Assembly (NCBI GenBank): GCA_016709845.1
Contig: JADJMA010000010.1
Coordinates: 62,001 to 126,000, forward strand
Direction of reading: 5' to 3'
Length of the DNA: 64,000 nt
Source: Flammeovirgaceae bacterium
GTDB lineage: Bacteria; Bacteroidota; Bacteroidia; Cytophagales; Cyclobacteriaceae
Shown in pieces: positions 39,141 to 48,196 of this stretch. The translations under genes were made by a program, and so were the position numbers. Below the pieces are notes generated by a model. The model saw only the letters and a program-made list of their open reading frames with translations. It was not told the DNA's origin and did not search any database. Within the stretch, counting starts at the first letter, position 1; each line of letters opens with the position of its first letter.

Positions 39141-40619
39141 ATGGCGCATAAAGACGCAACACTTCAAGAAGTTGATCAAGCTTTAAAGGAGGCGCAACTG
39201 GCCTTTCTTTCGTACAAAAATTTTTCAGGTAAAAAGAAGGCAGCATTTCTTCGCGCTATTGCGGATGAAATTGAAGCGTTGGGTGCGGAGCTAGTTACGA
39301 TGGCAATGAAGGAAACAAATCTTCCTGAGGCTCGCATTGTTGGAGAGCGCGGTCGAACCGTTCATCAATGTCGCATGTTTGCTGATTTAGTCGAGGAAGG
39401 CTCGTGGTTGGAAGCAAGAGTTGATACTGCGTTACCAAATCGGGTGCCAGCACCAAAACCTGATCTTAGAAAAATGTTAGTACCACTGGGGCCCGTAGTT
39501 GTTTTTGGTGCAGCTAATTTTCCATTAGCGTATTCAACCGCTGGTGGCGATACGGCTTCTGCATTAGCGGGCGGTTGTCCGGTAATTGTAAAGGCACATC
39601 CTTCACACGCAGGCACATCCGAACTTGTTGCCAAAGCAATCTTTACGGCAATCGAAAAAACAGGAATGCCTAAAGGTGTATTTCAACATTTGCATGGAGC
39701 AGGTTTTGAAGTAGGACAGGCATTAGTAAAAAACCCACTCACAAAAGCGGTTGGATTCACTGGATCCTTAGCAGGTGGCAGAGCGTTGTTTGATTTAGCG
39801 AACCAACGCCCGGAACCCATACCCGTGTTTGCTGAGATGAGTAGCATAAACCCGGTAATTCTTTTACCTGAAACTTTGAGTCGCGATGCTGCAAAAACGG
39901 CTGCGACACTGGCAGGTTCTATTACACTTGGCGTTGGACAGTTTTGTACCAATCCAGGATTGATACTCGCTATGGAAGGAGCAGGGTTAGATCAGTTTAT
40001 TAAATCTCTCGGTACAGAAATAGAAAAGGCTATACCGGCTACCATGCTACATCAAGGCATTGCAGATAATTATTCAAAGAAACTTAAGAATACATTAGCA
40101 CAAAAAGGTGTTAATGTTGAAGCATCAGCTTCCGCAGAAGGCACTTCCGTTCAGGGACGACCTACAGTTGCTTCTGTTTCTGCATCTGATTTCGCAAAGA
40201 ATCCCGCATTAGCGGAAGAAGTATTCGGGCCCTTTTCACTGATTGTAAGATGTAAGGATATGAAGGAGTTGAATACCGTTGTCAATTATACGCATGGTCA
40301 ACTTACGGCAAGTATTATTGCTGATGAAAGTGAAATATTAAATTATAAAAGTTTAATAAACTCGCTTGTTGAAAAAGCAGGTCGCTTAGTTATTAATGGT
40401 GTGCCTACCGGAGTAGAGGTTGTTGCCGCTCAAAATCATGGCGGTCCATTTCCCGCTACTACCGATTCGCGATTTACGGCCGTTGGTACAGATTCAATCA
40501 AACGATTTGTTCGGCCAGTGTCTTTTCAAAATTTTCCTGATGCACTGTTACCTGATGAATTAAAGGAATCGAATCCATTAAATATCTGGCGACTCTACAA
40601 TGACGAGTTCAAAAAATAA
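39141..40619 (+). CDS. Alpha-ketoglutarate semialdehyde dehydrogenase (aldehyde dehydrogenase family)
   Basis: 492 residues. Oxidises 2,5-dioxopentanoate to alpha-ketoglutarate, last step of the pathway. Blocks: PLGPVVVFGAANFPLAYSTA and AGGCPVIVKAHPSHAGTSEL (cofactor site), FTGSLAGGRALFDLA, general-base Glu in VFAEMSSINPV and nucleophile Cys in GQFCTNPG. Compared with typical family members of about 525 residues it lacks roughly 30-35 N-terminal residues (the GFxxS...FxAxNPxT strand). The DNA just before the ATG is short-period repeat-like, so the true 5' end may be lost or replaced. Confidence 0.9.
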   Translation: MAHKDATLQEVDQALKEAQLAFLSYKNFSGKKKAAFLRAIADEIEALGAELVTMAMKETNLPEARIVGERGRTVHQCRMFADLVEEGSWLEARVDTALPNRVPAPKPDLRKMLVPLGPVVVFGAANFPLAYSTAGGDTASALAGGCPVIVKAHPSHAGTSELVAKAIFTAIEKTGMPKGVFQHLHGAGFEVGQALVKNPLTKAVGFTGSLAGGRALFDLANQRPEPIPVFAEMSSINPVILLPETLSRDAAKTAATLAGSITLGVGQFCTNPGLILAMEGAGLDQFIKSLGTEIEKAIPATMLHQGIADNYSKKLKNTLAQKGVNVEASASAEGTSVQGRPTVASVSASDFAKNPALAEEVFGPFSLIVRCKDMKELNTVVNYTHGQLTASIIADESEILNYKSLINSLVEKAGRLVINGVPTGVEVVAAQNHGGPFPATTDSRFTAVGTDSIKRFVRPVSFQNFPDALLPDELKESNPLNIWRLYNDEFKK

Positions 40620-40625
40620 TGCGGA

Positions 40626-40660
40626 CTCTGGTCTCTAGTTTCCGTGACCAGCTGCCAGAG
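40626..40660. repeat. CTGG/CCAG-type hairpin between operon genes
   Basis: CTCTGGTC pairs with GACCAG and CCAGAG (CTCTGG...CCAGAG outer arms) in the gap between the dehydrogenase and epimerase genes. Related CTGG-iterated sequence occurs at 41706-41730 and CCAG-iterated sequence at 42164-42209. Confidence 0.45.
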
Positions 40661-40695
40661 ATTGTATCTGAAGATAAAATATAGAACTAGTTAAT

Positions 40696-41700
40696 ATGAA
40701 TTCAGGAACATTCAAATGCATCGATGCGCATACCTGTGGTAACCCGGTGCGATTAGTGGCCGAAGGTGGCCCCGTGTTACAAGGAAAGAACATGAGTGAA
40801 AAGCGTCAACACTTTTTACACGAGTATGATTGGATTCGTAAAGGATTGATGTTTGAGCCGCGCGGTCATGATATGATGAGCGGAAGTATTTTGTATCCAC
40901 CTTCCGATCCGGCCAACGATGTGGGAGTTCTCTTTATTGAAACCAGCGGCTGCTTGCCCATGTGTGGGCATGGAACTATCGGCACTGTAACCATTGCCAT
41001 TGAAGAGGGATTAGTCATTCCTAAAATACCAGGAGTTTTGAACCTTGAAGTTCCTGCGGGTTTAGTACGTATTGAGTATAAGCAAGAAGGTAAAAAAGTA
41101 AAGTCTGTTAAGATTAGAAATGTTAAAGCCTATCTGGCTGCAGAAAATATCAATGCCGAATGTCCTGATCTGGGTGAGCTAACCTTAGATGTTTCGTATG
41201 GTGGAAATTTTTATGCCATTGTAGATGTACAAAAAAACTTTAAGGGCATCGATCATTACACAGCTGGTCAACTTGTGGCGTGGAGCAGGGAGTTAAGAAA
41301 AGATATTAATAAGAAATATACGTTCGTGCATCCGGAAAATCCGACCATCAATGGCTGTAGTCACATACTATGGACGGGCAAAACAATTGATCCAACGTCA
41401 ACCGCTCGCAATGCTGTGTTTTACGGAGACAAAGCAATTGATCGCTCACCATGTGGCACCGGTACTTCGGCACGATTGGCACAATGGTTTACAAAAGGCA
41501 AATTAAAGCCGGGTGAAGAGTTTATTCACGAAAGCATTATTGGCTCTAAGTTTATAGGTAGGATAGAAGAGGTAACAGAACTTGCGGGCAAGCCGGCCAT
41601 CATTCCAAGTGTAGAGGGATGGGCTAAAATTTACGGACATAATACTATTACGATCGATCCTGATGATGATCCATATGCGTATGGGTTTCAGGTTATTTAA
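40696..41700 (+). CDS. 4-hydroxyproline 2-epimerase (proline racemase family)
   Basis: 334 residues, intact. Interconverts trans-4-hydroxy-L-proline and cis-4-hydroxy-D-proline, first step of the pathway. The two catalytic Cys are visible: SGCLPMCGHGTIGT (second Cys, about residue 92) and DRSPCGTGTSARLA (about 255). N-terminal IDAHTCGNPVRLV is typical of hydroxyproline epimerases. Having Cys at both positions fits epimerase rather than the dehydratase branch, which has Thr at the second site. Confidence 0.93.
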   Translation: MNSGTFKCIDAHTCGNPVRLVAEGGPVLQGKNMSEKRQHFLHEYDWIRKGLMFEPRGHDMMSGSILYPPSDPANDVGVLFIETSGCLPMCGHGTIGTVTIAIEEGLVIPKIPGVLNLEVPAGLVRIEYKQEGKKVKSVKIRNVKAYLAAENINAECPDLGELTLDVSYGGNFYAIVDVQKNFKGIDHYTAGQLVAWSRELRKDINKKYTFVHPENPTINGCSHILWTGKTIDPTSTARNAVFYGDKAIDRSPCGTGTSARLAQWFTKGKLKPGEEFIHESIIGSKFIGRIEEVTELAGKPAIIPSVEGWAKIYGHNTITIDPDDDPYAYGFQVI

Positions 41701-41705
41701 ATGGA

Positions 41706-41730
41706 AACTGGACTCTGGTTACTTGATGCT
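41706..41730. repeat. CTGG-iterated sequence upstream of the four-helix-bundle gene
   Basis: CTGG units in ACTGGACTCTGGTTACTTGA and the following TGCTGG. Its reverse complement resembles the CCAG-rich sequence at 42164-42209 on the other side of the gene (both contain CCAGCATC). Confidence 0.45.
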
Positions 41731-41756
41731 GGAAGTGAAATAGAATTATTTAATTT

Positions 41757-42212
41757 ATGAGTTATCGGAAACTTGAAATTTGGCAAGAAGGAAAAGAGCT
41801 ATCTGTTTTAATTCATCAGATGTCTTTGACGTTACCTAAGTTTGAGCAGTTTGAAGAAGCTCAGCAGATAAGACGATCTTATAAGTCTGTGAGATCTAAT
41901 ATTGTTGAAGGTTACGGAAGGAGAAAGTATAAACAGGATTTCATTCGATTTCTTATAATAGCTCAAGCTTCAAATGATGAAACAATTGATCACCTTGAAA
42001 TGCTTTATGAAACAAAATCATTAACCGATCAGAAATTGTTTGAACAGCTTAGTGAAAGATTGACGAGGTTAGGAAGAAAAATAAATAATTTCATCAAAGT
42101 AGTTGAGCAAGATCATAACGTAACTCAAGTGAAAGAATCTGAAGCGGAATACCTCAATCAATCTGCCAGCGACCAGGATCAAGAATCCAGTAACCAATAT
42201 CCAGCATCATGA
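41757..42212 (+). CDS. Four-helix-bundle protein (23S rRNA IVP / TIGR02436 family)
   Basis: 151 residues. The family pattern is clear: [67 protein letters not shown] and [12 protein letters not shown]. These small proteins occur in rRNA intervening sequences and scattered through Bacteroidota genomes. Their function is unclear; one branch (Avd) assists diversity-generating retroelements. It sits inside an otherwise coherent hydroxyproline operon, flanked by CTGG/CCAG repeats. Its last 20 or so residues ([18 protein letters not shown]) are read from the CCAG repeat. The stop overlaps the next ATG by 4 bases. Looks like an insertion. Confidence 0.88.
   Translation: MSYRKLEIWQEGKELSVLIHQMSLTLPKFEQFEEAQQIRRSYKSVRSNIVEGYGRRKYKQDFIRFLIIAQASNDETIDHLEMLYETKSLTDQKLFEQLSERLTRLGRKINNFIKVVEQDHNVTQVKESEAEYLNQSASDQDQESSNQYPAS
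42164..42209. repeat. CCAG-iterated sequence at the 3' end of the four-helix-bundle gene
   Basis: CCAG recurs in CCAGCGACCAG, then AATCCAGTAACCA and ATATCCAGCATC. It is translated as the low-complexity tail of the four-helix-bundle protein and runs into the ATG of the D-amino-acid dehydrogenase gene. Confidence 0.45.
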
Positions 42213-43454
42213 GCAAGATCGGTGTAATCGGTGGCGGAATAGTTGGACTGAGTTCAGCCTACTACTTAAACAAGGCGGGTCATCAGGTAACAATTATTGA
42301 CCAAAGTGATTTGAAAGATGGCTGCTCTTTTGGGAATGCCGGAATGATCGTTCCAAGTCATATCATTCCTCTGGCAGCACCGGGTATGATTTCGAAAGGC
42401 ATTCGATGGATGTTTAATTCCCAAAGTCCATTTTATGTGAAGCCTAGATTGAATGGCGACTTGATTAAGTGGGGTTATCATTTCTACAGAAGTTCTACAA
42501 AAAAACATGTGGCTAAGTCTGCTCCGGAATTAAAAAGTCTAAGCTTTTTTAGTAAGGAAATGTATCAACAGTTAGCCAAGGATTTGCCTTTTAATTTTGG
42601 CTATCATGAACGTGGCTTGCTAATGCTTTATAAAAGCAAAGAGGCTGAGCACGAAGAAACCGAGATGGCAAAGTTTGCAAACCAACAAGGAGTCGAAGCT
42701 CATGTTCTTTCACCCGATGAAGTTCAGAAGATGGAGCCAGATGTAAGAGTAGATGTGCGTGGTGGAATTTTTTTCCCTGGTGATGCACATTTGACGCCTG
42801 GTAAATTGGTACCGCTTCTAATTAATCATTTAAAGGAACAAGGTGTAAAATTTCAACCCAATACCACGGTTAGTGATTTTGTTATTGAACAAGAAAAAAT
42901 CAAAACAATAAAGACTAATACCGGTGACTTAATTTTTGATGAAGTTGTTTTAGCAACCGGATCATGGTCTGGACTGGTAGGTGCACGATTGGGCTTATCA
43001 TTACCGATGCAAGCCGGCAAGGGCTATAGCTTTACACTTCCTGATGTTGAGAAAAATATTCAGATACCATCCATTTTTATAGAGTCTCGTGTTGCTGTTA
43101 CCCCAATGGGTACTTCACTTCGCTTTGGCGGGACCATGGAAATTACGGGTGTTGATCACTCTATAAGTATGAACCGCGTGAAAGGAATTGTAGATTCTAT
43201 TCCTAAGTATTATCCAGACATGAACGTGGCGATGCCCCAACTGAAGGATGTATGGCATGGCTTGCGCCCGTGTTCACCAGATGGCTTACCTTACATTGGG
43301 CGCTCATCAAAAATTATGAACTTAACGATTGCAACAGGTCACTCCATGATGGGTTTGAGCCAGGGGCCAGGCACGGAAAGCTGGTTTCTGAAATTTTAAA
43401 TCTGGAAAAGTAAGTATTGGATTAGCTGCCTTCTTGCCTGAGCGCTTTGATTAG
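42209..43454 (+). CDS. FAD-dependent D-amino-acid (D-hydroxyproline) dehydrogenase, frameshifted at end
   Basis: About 415 residues of the DadA family. FAD motif [20 protein letters not shown] at residues 3-22, then [46 protein letters not shown], and [17 protein letters not shown] near the C-terminus. Indels near 43365-43380 and 43410 shift the last 30 residues; the natural end reads [11 protein letters not shown] with TAG at 43452-43454. In this operon it would oxidise cis-4-hydroxy-D-proline to 4-hydroxy-1-pyrroline-2-carboxylate, feeding electrons to the membrane chain. Confidence 0.9.
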
Positions 43455-43545
43455 CAGATAATCTTTAAAACTTTATACATTGTGTAACCATCTCCTTATT
43501 TTAGGAGTATAATATAATTTGGTAGCCCTCATAAACCCAGCACAC

Positions 43546-45993
43546 ATGTTCAAAAATAACCTCAAAATAGCCCTTCGCAGTTTATTCAAACAAAAATTGT
43601 ATACGACCATCAATATTCTGGGCCTGGCAGTGGGGGTGGCCAGTTGTTTATTGATTGTACTGTTTGTGCAAAATGAATTTAGCTACGACAAGTTTTTTAA
43701 AGATGGCGATCGTATTTACCGGATGGTGTTGGAGCGCAAATATCCAAATCATTCTACTTTTTATGCCATCATTCCCAATTCTTTTGCTGGTGTAGCACTG
43801 CGCGATTTTCCTGAAATAGAATCGGCCACTAATCTTTTTGGTTTTGGTAACTTTTCTATGAGCTATCGAAACGAACGTGATGAAGTAAAACAGTTTGATG
43901 AGGACTTCATGCTAATTGCCGATAGCAGCTTTTTAAAAATGTTCAGTTTCAATCTTCTAAAAGGAAATCGGGAATTGGTTTTGCGACAGGCTAATGAACT
44001 GGTGCTAACGGAAGAGATGGCAAAACGATACTTTGGAGAGGAAGATCCGATTGGAAAGATAATGCATGCAGGCGATCAGGAGTACAAAGTAAGTGGCGTG
44101 CTTCAGGATATTCCAGACAATTCACATTTTCAATTTAATGCGATACTTGCTACGGCAACTTTTCCGTTTGCCAAACGGGAGAATTTTACAGGCTTTTCTT
44201 CTTATACATTCTTTAAACTAAAGCCCAATACCGATGCAGCAGCATTAGAAGCCAAGTTTCCTAAAATGGTGGATACGTATGCGGCCGCACAGATTGAGCG
44301 CGACTTAGGTAAATCGTGGGCTGATTATAGAAATGAAGGCAATGGTTATCGATATTTTCTACAGTCTTTAACAGGAATTCATTTGGATCCTACTAACCTG
44401 GAAGCACAAATGAAACCATCGGGCAATCGAACCTCTGTATTTATTATGATTGCTGTAGCTATTCTTATTTTGGTTATTGCCTGTATAAACTTTATGAATC
44501 TTGCTACGGCACGTTCATCAGAGCGAGCAAAGGAAGTGGGTGTTCGTAAAACAATGGGTTCTTTCCGTCAACAACTCATTGGTCAATTTCTTACCGAGTC
44601 ATTTGTTTTGAGTGCAGTGGGGGTACTGCTTGCAGCGTTAATGGTTTATTTTCTGTTGCCCTATTTCAATAATCTTACAGGCAAGCAGTTGGTTCTTCCT
44701 ATTACATTAATTTCTATCGTAGGTTTAGTGGGCTTGGCTTCTATTGTTGGATTGCTGGCCGGCATCTATCCATCCTTTGTCCTTTCGGGATTCAATCCGG
44801 TGGTTGTTATGAAAGGAAATTTTACGGGATCATCAAAAGGAAAATGGATTCGCAATGGGTTGGTGGTTTTTCAGTTTTGGATTTCTATTATGCTGATGAT
44901 TGGTACATTGGTTATTCAACAACAGATGGCCTTCATGCAAAACAAATCGTTAGGCTTTGATAAAGATCAGCTTTTGATTGTTGAGAAAACATTCACCATG
45001 GATGCCCAAAAACAAAAAACATTTCTGGAAGAAATCAGACGAATGCCACAGATTGTTAAAGCTGCAGGCTCTTCGTCTATGCCAGGAAAAGAGAATGATT
45101 ATTTTGGAATTCAATTTCAACCGGAGGGTTCTTCTGAAATCTTAACAACAAAAAGTATGGTGGTGGCCGATGGACTGGAAGAAACCTTAGGCTTTACACT
45201 GAAGGATGGTCGATTTTTTTCTGAGGAGACAGCCGATTCAACATCTATTATGCTTAACGAAAGTGCCGTTAAGGTGATGGGGCTTGAAAACCCGATAGGG
45301 AGAAAGTTGATTAACATCCAACAGGATAATAATGGCAATAATATAGAAGTTACTTATACCATTACTGGGATTGTAAGTGATTTTAATTTTATTTCACTAA
45401 AAGAAGAGATAACTCCGTTGGTTTTACTAAGCAATGAGGCCTTTGGAAATGGCTTTGCGTACGTGATGGCAAGGGTAAAAAGCGGACAGATTCCGGAAGC
45501 AATTCAATCCGTAGAAGAATTGTGGAAAGAAGTTAATCCTGGGCAATCTTTTAAATTTTCATTTTTAGATGAGAATATTAATAAGCAATATGAAGCGGAG
45601 CAGAAAACAGGTCGACTTTTTGGGGTCTTTTCTGGCTTAGCCATTTTTGTTTCGTGTATCGGATTGTTTGCACTCTCGGCTTACATCACCAGTTTACGCA
45701 CAAAAGAAATTGGCGTGCGAAAAGTATTGGGCTCCTCGGTGACCGGAGTAGTAATTTTACTCTCGAAAGACTTTACAAAAATGATTTTACTTGCCTTCGT
45801 TATGGCTGTGCCCATAGCTTGGTATGTCATGGAAACCTGGTGGCTGCAGAATTTCGCATACCGGATTACTATTAGCCTGTGGATTATTTTTGTTTCGGGT
45901 GCCGCAGCCCTATTAATAGCCTGGATTACGGTGAGTTATCAGTCTATTAAGGCGGCAATTGCAAACCCTGTAGGTTCGCTAAGGAGTCAATAA
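43546..45993 (+). CDS. FtsX/MacB-like ABC transporter permease
   Basis: About 815 residues, intact, with the double FtsX architecture common in Bacteroidota. N-terminal NNLKIALRSLFKQKLYTTINILGLAVG contains the first helix. A periplasmic MacB_PCD domain follows, then the helix block FIMIAVAILILVIACINFMNLATARS / RAKEVGVRKTMGSFRQQLIGQFL. A second set ends in RTKEIGVRKVLGSSVTGVVILLSKDF. ATG at 43546 is preferred over a TTG at 43519. No ATPase gene is adjacent. Probably a mechanotransmission-type exporter of peptide or lipoprotein cargo. Confidence 0.92.
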   Translation: MFKNNLKIALRSLFKQKLYTTINILGLAVGVASCLLIVLFVQNEFSYDKFFKDGDRIYRMVLERKYPNHSTFYAIIPNSFAGVALRDFPEIESATNLFGFGNFSMSYRNERDEVKQFDEDFMLIADSSFLKMFSFNLLKGNRELVLRQANELVLTEEMAKRYFGEEDPIGKIMHAGDQEYKVSGVLQDIPDNSHFQFNAILATATFPFAKRENFTGFSSYTFFKLKPNTDAAALEAKFPKMVDTYAAAQIERDLGKSWADYRNEGNGYRYFLQSLTGIHLDPTNLEAQMKPSGNRTSVFIMIAVAILILVIACINFMNLATARSSERAKEVGVRKTMGSFRQQLIGQFLTESFVLSAVGVLLAALMVYFLLPYFNNLTGKQLVLPITLISIVGLVGLASIVGLLAGIYPSFVLSGFNPVVVMKGNFTGSSKGKWIRNGLVVFQFWISIMLMIGTLVIQQQMAFMQNKSLGFDKDQLLIVEKTFTMDAQKQKTFLEEIRRMPQIVKAAGSSSMPGKENDYFGIQFQPEGSSEILTTKSMVVADGLEETLGFTLKDGRFFSEETADSTSIMLNESAVKVMGLENPIGRKLINIQQDNNGNNIEVTYTITGIVSDFNFISLKEEITPLVLLSNEAFGNGFAYVMARVKSGQIPEAIQSVEELWKEVNPGQSFKFSFLDENINKQYEAEQKTGRLFGVFSGLAIFVSCIGLFALSAYITSLRTKEIGVRKVLGSSVTGVVILLSKDFTKMILLAFVMAVPIAWYVMETWWLQNFAYRITISLWIIFVSGAAALLIAWITVSYQSIKAAIANPVGSLRSQ

Positions 45994-45996
45994 TAA

Positions 45997-46338
45997 TTAC
46001 TTTTTCTTCTTCGAAGCCTTTGCTTTTTTATTGAAGGCAAGAGCAAGATCAATCCAGTAATCGAATTGTTTATTGGATTTCATACCGGTGTCGTCAATTA
46101 AAACGTAGCCAATCATGGGTCTATTGGTAAAGTCCATGGTGCGGCACCCCGTTTTTTCAACCGCTTCATCATGAAATTCTTTATCAATGCGGCACATTAA
46201 TTCATCGCCAATAATGCCCACACACATTTTACCGTTGTACATAAAGGTGAGTCCACCCATCATGGCTTTTTCTTCCACATTGCGTAGTTTGTCAAATCTT
46301 TCGCGGATTCTGTTTGCTAATTTTTCGCTGTAAGGCAT
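45997..46338 (-). CDS. TfoX N-terminal-domain protein
   Basis: About 113 residues starting MPYSEKLANRIRERF at 46338. TfoX_N features: EEKAMMGGLTFMYNGKMCVGIIGDELMCRID and GYVLID. The end is lysine-rich (KKAKASKKKK). An upstream TTG at 46398 would overlap the K+ channel stop and is unlikely. Solo TfoX_N proteins in Bacteroidota are common and uncharacterised. A competence role as in gamma-proteobacterial TfoX should not be assumed. It converges with the ABC permease. Confidence 0.85.
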   Translation of the reverse strand: MPYSEKLANRIRERFDKLRNVEEKAMMGGLTFMYNGKMCVGIIGDELMCRIDKEFHDEAVEKTGCRTMDFTNRPMIGYVLIDDTGMKSNKQFDYWIDLALAFNKKAKASKKKK

Positions 46339-46394
46339 AAAACCAATTTCTTGTTGGTAGTAAGTACAGTCCGTTATGTTGAGTTCCTCTCGAA

Positions 46395-47397
46395 TCAATT
46401 ACAGAACATTTTAAATTTGTCAAAATTCTCCTTAGAGCCAACGACAATTAAAACATCACCCTCATTGATTGCCGAATCTCCTCCGGGATCAAAGATAAAT
46501 CCATCTTCTGAATCTTTAAGTCCAATTACCGTAGCCCCTGTTTGCTTGCGAATGTCAAGCTCTTCAATAGTTTTATTTTTATACTCTTCTTTTAGTTGGC
46601 TAAAGTTGATTTCCTCTAACTTTAAATCCCTTTGCGTTATCCCGGTTAGAATTTCCAGAAATTCGATTACGTAGGGTTGTGTAATCAGGTGCGCCATGTG
46701 TATTCCGCCTAAGGCAAAGGGTTTTACAACTTTATTGGCACCAGCCCGGTATAATTTTTTTTCTGCTCTTTCTTCGGAGGCTCGGGCAATTATATTAATG
46801 TCTGGATTTAACCCTTTGGCGGTAATACAAATGAGCATGTTTTCTGCATCGGAGGGCAATGTAATAATTAGCGAATCGGCTTCGTTAACACCCGCTTCGA
46901 TTAACACTTCTTCTTTGGAAGCATCTTCGGTAATTACCTGAAATGATTTCTTAGGGGGTAGGTACGTTAGTACTTCCTGATTGTTCTCAATCAATATAAA
47001 TTTCTTGCCTGCTTTGAGAAGTTCGTCACAGGTTTTGGCACCGGTACGGCCATAGCCGACCACTATAATATGATTCGTCAATTTTTTTTTTTTTATTAAA
47101 AATGAATGTAGTAAATATTTTTTTGAATTCACCCTCAAACATGTATCTGCTAATGATGGATACGATGTAGGCAAATACTCCCAGATTTAAAAGCATATAT
47201 ACGCTTGTAAATATTTTCCCTGAAGGAGAAAGAGGTGATACTTCACCAAATCCTACAGTGGACAAAATAAGCATGGTCATGTATAATCCGTCAATACCGC
47301 TATACCCTTCGATGATCATGAATCCACTTATGCCGATGAGCACGCTGACAGTAAGCAACATCGCTGCATAAATTGAACTTTTAGTGAGATCGCTCAT
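46395..47397 (-). CDS. Potassium channel with RCK (TrkA-N/TrkA-C) regulatory domains, frameshifted
   Basis: About 334 residues. Two transmembrane helices (IYAAMLLTVSVLIGISGFMII and IFTSVYMLLNLGVFAYIVSII) flank the filter STVGFGEV, a TVGFG variant of TVGYG. The cytoplasmic RCK domain starts NHIIVVGYGRTGAKTCDELL with the Rossmann GxGxxG. The TrkA-C domain ends GDVLIVVGSKENFDKFKMF. The frame breaks at a T12 run at 47081-47092, an obvious homopolymer error. Likely ligand-gated K+ flux across the inner membrane. Confidence 0.92.
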
Positions 47398-47513
47398 TTA
47401 TTAATGTTTTGAAATTCAAGTTAAGCAGGTATAAAAGTATTAGGCTTTATCTTAGGAGGTATTGGTAATTTTTAAATCTTTTTAACGTTAATATCAATTA
47501 ATCTTTCCAGTGG

Positions 47514-48023
47514 TTACTTAATTCTTATCCCTTGAGTTAAGAATGAAATCCCTTGTTGTCCGTACGTTGAAATCATAACACTTTCAAACAAAGGTTCGGT
47601 CAACTGAGCATTGGCTCTCCAATTAAAAATGAAATTAGCGCCACTACCACCTTCATTATCTTTTTCATCAATTACAATTTCTATGGTCTCCATGGGCGTT
47701 AAATAAATCGGCTTATCAAAGTAAGTCCTGATTAATGATCCGTCCGTGTCATAGTATTTTGCACTTTCTATAAATAGACTATCATTTTCATTGGCGTTTC
47801 TCATACTAATGGTTACTGTCAAATTGTGTGTCTTATGTTCCGTCTGGCTATAAATTTGAGAATAGACTGGTAAATAGGTAGATCCTTGTTCAAGAGAATC
47901 ACTTAACGGATAGATAATTTTTCTTTTCTCCCAATTAACAGGGTTTATTGAGCTATTCTCTTGCTTTTCTTTACAGGATAGAACAACTATAAGTAAAACC
48001 GAAAGAGTAATTATTTTTCTCAT
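47514..48023 (-). CDS. DUF3124 lipoprotein
   Basis: 169 residues, intact. Signal MRKIITLSVLLIVVLSC with lipobox VLSC (Cys17). DUF3124 pattern: TYLPVYSQIYSQTEHKTHNL, VTISMRNANENDSL, SAKYYDTDGSLIRTYFDKP, PMETIEIVIDEKDNEGGSGANFIFNW. No function is assigned to the family. It stands alone, divergent from the glycosidase. Confidence 0.88.
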   Translation of the reverse strand: MRKIITLSVLLIVVLSCKEKQENSSINPVNWEKRKIIYPLSDSLEQGSTYLPVYSQIYSQTEHKTHNLTVTISMRNANENDSLFIESAKYYDTDGSLIRTYFDKPIYLTPMETIEIVIDEKDNEGGSGANFIFNWRANAQLTEPLFESVMISTYGQQGISFLTQGIRIK

Positions 48024-48196
48024 CTCATTTTTGTAACCAAGTTAAGCATTTTATTTTTTGTTATACCTTAAGGCAGGAATAATGAAACACGATAATCCGT
48101 GTATTTATATATAGTTGCATATTAAAAACAAATTAGCGAATTTATCTGTCACAAGTCGTATCAAAACCACAACTTAATCCTCAACAAGGCACCAAT

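Noticed and set aside
41757..42212. Four-helix-bundle protein as Avd of a diversity-generating retroelement
   Set aside because: No reverse transcriptase, template repeat or variable target gene is present in the window.
45997..46338. TfoX-like protein as evidence for natural competence
   Set aside because: Solo TfoX N-domain proteins are widespread and uncharacterised; no com genes are in the window.
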